64,000 bases of DNA from positions 1 through 64,000 of the forward strand of contig WANR01000051.1 of assembly GCA_015521705.1 (NCBI GenBank), in the 5' to 3' direction. The translations under genes were made by a program, and so were the position numbers. Shown here one piece after another: positions 61,436-64,000 of this stretch. The DNA is from Desulfurococcales archaeon (GTDB lineage: Archaea; Thermoproteota; Thermoprotei_A; Sulfolobales; Acidilobaceae). The notes under the pieces are model-generated. The model saw only the letters and a program-made list of their open reading frames with translations, was not told the origin of the DNA and ran no database searches. How positions within the stretch are numbered: position 1 is the first letter of the stretch; every line of letters begins with the position of its first letter.

Positions 61436-61556
61436 TGCCCGTATCTTCCCTTATACGCCATCTCCATGGGCCACCAATTACCGTAGGGGTTTATAAGGTA
61501 TATGCCCTGCAATTTCAGAGAAACCCTCTATCAAGCAATAATATATACCCCGCGGC

Positions 61557-62327
61557 GTGGGGGTAATAGTCCCGGGAGACGCTGTGGCGTCGGAGGCTCT
61601 CGTAGAACTATTGATACCCAGCGAGTCCTCTTCAACAGTATTAAGGCTCCAGGGCCCGGCTTCAAAGCTCTCCAGCAGGTTACCATTGGAGGTCGTCCTG
61701 AGGAAGTGGAAGGAGGAGATATACTTCAGCACCCCCATGGATCCCGCGGATCTCGAGGGTTTACCACTCACAGCCAAGGTATCGCCTGGAAAGGTGTATT
61801 ACTGGCCGCCTGGCAGGGCGCTCTGCATATTCTACGGCTACTCCCAGATATACACGCCTGGGCACCCCGTAGGCGAAGTAGTGGGGCCCGTAAGGTTTCT
61901 AGACAAGATCGTGGACGAGACCCGCGGGGAACTAGTGCCCCACCGGCCTGACGAAGAGCTGGCAGGCATAACGGGCCAGCTAGCCTCCATGGGCTACGCA
62001 GTTTCAACACCACTACTGGCCGGGAGTAGAGTCGTGTCGGCTCATAAGAGCGTCGAAGGGTATAGGCTGGCTTTCTTCGCTGTCAGGGAGGCCTACGGGG
62101 TCTACATTGAGAGCGAGCCCCTGTTCTCCTATAACAGGGACGCCGCAACCCTGAGAGTCATGGAGAGGCTAGCCAGGACACTAGCTGGCGCCAACTATGC
62201 GAGGCTCGACATAGATGAGGAGGGTAACGTCGTCCTGTCGGCCTCAGTTGAAGAGGGCCAAGTCTCCAGCGCAATAGGCGAGCTGGAGAGGTACTACCCT
62301 AGAGTAGTCGAGTCCCTACTGGATTGA
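61557..62327 (+). CDS. cyclophilin-like fold protein with C-terminal extension
   Basis: A 256-residue protein. Residues about 12-125 match the cyclophilin-like family of Thermotoga TM1367: EVVLRKWKEEIYFSTPM, then KVYYWPPGRALCIFYGYSQ and GEVVGPVRFL. The C-terminal 130 residues (AFFAVREAYGVYIE...ARLDIDEEGNVVLSAS) are an extra alpha/beta domain I do not recognise. GTG start behind AATATATACC. It precedes the IolN-like gene by about 100 bp on the same strand. The N-terminal family is of unknown function and is thought to bind small ligands. Confidence 0.65.
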   Translation: MGVIVPGDAVASEALVELLIPSESSSTVLRLQGPASKLSSRLPLEVVLRKWKEEIYFSTPMDPADLEGLPLTAKVSPGKVYYWPPGRALCIFYGYSQIYTPGHPVGEVVGPVRFLDKIVDETRGELVPHRPDEELAGITGQLASMGYAVSTPLLAGSRVVSAHKSVEGYRLAFFAVREAYGVYIESEPLFSYNRDAATLRVMERLARTLAGANYARLDIDEEGNVVLSASVEEGQVSSAIGELERYYPRVVESLLD

Positions 62328-62431
62328 CAGTAGATCCCAGGGCCTTGAGTACTAGGCTCAGCTGTACAGGTTAAACACTAATATCCCTATTAAGGTGCTT
62401 ATGAAGCTAGTAGCGCGGAGGGTGGCGTGTC

Positions 62432-63409
62432 GTGGCTAGGGGCCCTTTGAGCGAGAGGTGGGGCAAGCCTGTTCTCAACAAGTTTGGAGGCAAGATCTAC
62501 CTAGACCAGATGACTATGAAGGAGCTGGATGAAAGGGTCAAGGAGAACGACATAGTGTTCCTGCCCATAGCCTCGACGGAGGCCCACGGGCCATTCGCCC
62601 CCCTGGGGGAGGACACGCTCATAGGTGTCAGCATAGCGGAGAGGGTGGCCTACGAGACAGGCTCAACAGTGGCGCCTCCGATAATGTATGGGAGCCACCC
62701 CAGCCACCACTACGGGATGAAGGGGACAATCCCTGTCAGGGCAACTACCCTCATAGAGTACGTCGCTGACGTGGTTAAGTGGCTCTCGAACGCGGGCTTC
62801 AAGAAGATAATACTCTGGAACAGCCACGGGCAGGAGTACGTGCTACCCATAGCTAAGGACCTCGCCATAATAGAGAGGGGGGTACACGCACTTGTGATGG
62901 TGACTAGCTGGTGGTCATGGGTACAGGACCTCCTGAGGCGAGCGGGCACGGGCGAGTCAATAGACTCGGGGGTTAGGCTTGAGACTCCGTTCATCCATGC
63001 AGACGAGGTCGAGACCAGCGCTGTATGGTACGTGGCTCCTGATCTCATAGACGTTGAGACGCTCAAGAAGGAGAGTAGGTGGGGCGTCTACAGGGTCCTC
63101 CCAGGCAAGTGGGTTAACTCCGCGGGCAACGTGTTCCCCGACAAGCCCTTCAACTGGTATGACGTGAGCCACGCCCCCGAGTTCTACTACTATTCTAAAG
63201 GGTACGTGGGGTGGCCTGGGCTAGCCGACCCCAAGAAGGGGGAGGTCCTAGTAGAGACCGCTATAAAGAGGGTTGTTGAGTTCGTCGAATGGCTCAAGAA
63301 GACATACCCGCCCGGAGTGGTTCCGAGGACGTGGATAGATGACAAGGACCTGCACTACCACAAGCCAGAGAAGCATGCCGAGCCCTATGAGAGGATAGAG
63401 AAGGATTGA
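62432..63409 (+). CDS. iolN: creatininase family hydrolase, 3-dehydro-scyllo-inosose hydrolase candidate
   Basis: A 325-residue metal-dependent amidohydrolase of the creatininase superfamily: ASTEAHGPFAPLGEDTLIG with the Glu, His and Asp ligands, WNSHGQEYVLP in place of the usual NGHGGN, and HADEVETSAVWYV for the HAGExETS motif. It is longer than typical creatininases (about 240-260). Its stop overlaps the start of the IolO-like gene (TGATG). Neighbouring IolM- and IolO-like genes suggest the ring-opening hydrolase of the Thermotoga inositol route; creatinine or another cyclic amide is the alternative. I was not able to compare it with IolN directly. Confidence 0.6.
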   Translation: MARGPLSERWGKPVLNKFGGKIYLDQMTMKELDERVKENDIVFLPIASTEAHGPFAPLGEDTLIGVSIAERVAYETGSTVAPPIMYGSHPSHHYGMKGTIPVRATTLIEYVADVVKWLSNAGFKKIILWNSHGQEYVLPIAKDLAIIERGVHALVMVTSWWSWVQDLLRRAGTGESIDSGVRLETPFIHADEVETSAVWYVAPDLIDVETLKKESRWGVYRVLPGKWVNSAGNVFPDKPFNWYDVSHAPEFYYYSKGYVGWPGLADPKKGEVLVETAIKRVVEFVEWLKKTYPPGVVPRTWIDDKDLHYHKPEKHAEPYERIEKD

Positions 63410-64000
63410 TGGGCATGGCCCCGCGCCTCAAGGGCCTCTCGGCAGTATACGCCGTGGTTCCCGAAGGCTTCGGGGAGGTAATGGACATACTGGTAACGGG
63501 GCGCCCTGAAACCGTTATGAGAGACCTGGCAGGGCTCGGCTATGGGGGCGTGGAGCTTAACATAGCAGATCCCTTCAGGTTCGACCCCAGCACTTACAGG
63601 AGGCTGGCCCGGAGTAACGGGCTGGAGATAGCTGCTATCTCGACAGGACTATCCAGGGCCCTTCTAGGGGTTAGCCTGGCCCACCCCGTCGAGGGTGTCA
63701 GGAGGAGGTCGCTGGAGGCCTTCAAGAGGTATATAGAGGTGGCCTCGCAGCTCGACTCGGAAGTGGTTGTCGTCGGGATAGCTAGGGGATCGTGCGGGGG
63801 GGACTGTGGGGGTGCCAGGGAGAGGCTCAGGGCATCCCTGGAAACCCTGTCTGATCTAGCCAAGAGTTATGGAGTGGTACTGGCTGTGGAGCCTATAAAC
63901 AGGTACGAGATAGACCTCGTCAATACTGTGGGGGAGGCCCTGGATCTCATAGAAGGCCTGGACTCTACAGGGCTACTGGTCGACACTTTCCATTCAACCC
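63409..64000 (+). CDS. iolO: sugar epimerase, IolO (5-keto-L-gluconate epimerase)-like, partial
   Basis: The first 197 codons of a xylose-isomerase/AP-endonuclease-2-type TIM barrel, cut by the window end. It follows the remembered sequence of Thermotoga TM0416 (IolO) closely: AISTG and then VSLAHPVEGVRRRSLEAFKR, VVVVGIARG, VEPINRYEIDLVNTV with the metal Glu, and LLVDTFH with the metal Asp and His. A Cys-containing insertion (CGGDCGG) follows IARG. The start ATG overlaps the iolN-like stop by one base, so translation is coupled. In Thermotoga this enzyme converts 5-keto-L-gluconate to D-tagaturonate. Confidence 0.75.
   Translation, partial: MGMAPRLKGLSAVYAVVPEGFGEVMDILVTGRPETVMRDLAGLGYGGVELNIADPFRFDPSTYRRLARSNGLEIAAISTGLSRALLGVSLAHPVEGVRRRSLEAFKRYIEVASQLDSEVVVVGIARGSCGGDCGGARERLRASLETLSDLAKSYGVVLAVEPINRYEIDLVNTVGEALDLIEGLDSTGLLVDTFHST

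Overview
The window reads as chromosomal DNA of a hyperthermophilic crenarchaeon (Thermoproteota), most likely of the Desulfurococcales/Acidilobales kind; the genus cannot be fixed from the sequence alone. The grounds are archaeal information-processing genes (NMD3, aIF1A, Rio1, Dim2, a two-domain CDC48/VAT ATPase, AGOG DNA glycosylase, KaiC-like ATPase), high GC with AGG/AGA arginine and ATA isoleucine codons, frequent TTG and GTG starts, short TATA-box promoters with little or no leader, and tRNA genes without encoded CCA.

Layout. 1-1.8 kb is the end of an integrated element: a tyrosine recombinase with an N-terminal HTH abuts tRNA-Arg(TCG), and short degraded frames lie beyond it. 1.9-5.9 kb is a glycine decarboxylase operon (gcvPA-gcvPB) with a small protein and an MBL hydrolase. 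6.1-7.9 kb holds TrkA, an MscS-like channel and a zinc ribbon. 8.1-13.3 kb is a nitrogen-heterocycle island: cytosine permease and deaminase (codB-codA), then formimidoylglutamase and imidazolonepropionase (hutG-hutI). The two pairs share a 12-bp promoter element at identical spacing. 13.3-25.4 kb mixes DNA repair (MPG, AGOG, a Cas4-like nuclease), a B12-type radical SAM protein, thioredoxin, CDC48, hemerythrin, an NAD-kinase-like protein and two nucleoside/sugar ABC permeases.

25.4-31.8 kb carries a KaiC-like ATPase, membrane proteins, a DUF429 protein, a TSUP transporter and a purine nucleoside phosphorylase. 31.8-34.6 kb is the ribosome-biogenesis operon nmd3-aif1A-rio1-dim2. 34.8-38.7 kb is a cell-surface locus: a phage-tail-like secreted protein, a membrane-anchored six-repeat propeller behind a perfect 25-bp palindrome and TATA box, and a large secreted protein of unknown type. 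39-45.7 kb has two small proteins missed by length cut-offs, a coiled-coil DUF3782-like protein, a GNAT, tRNA-His, a HEPN-like protein, an MBL enzyme and an OSBS/NAAAR-like enolase. 45.7-48.4 kb is an unusual operon: a TrpF-like protein lacking the catalytic Cys, a PfkB kinase and an MDR oxidoreductase. 48.4-58.1 kb holds a penicillin-amidase-family enzyme, VapBC, MtnA, a CDGSH protein and two more exported proteins, one with a Thr/Pro stalk.

58.2-64 kb is the most striking part. A long zinc dehydrogenase resembling scyllo-inosose 3-dehydrogenase (IolM), a creatininase-fold hydrolase (IolN candidate) and a TIM-barrel epimerase closely resembling Thermotoga TM0416 (IolO) lie together with a PfkB kinase, a glycerophosphodiester phosphodiesterase and a cyclophilin-like fusion protein. 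This looks like a Thermotoga-type myo-inositol catabolic locus in a crenarchaeon, possibly able to draw on glycerophosphoinositol from archaeal lipid head groups. The functional claim is inference from memory of the family sequences and the gene grouping.
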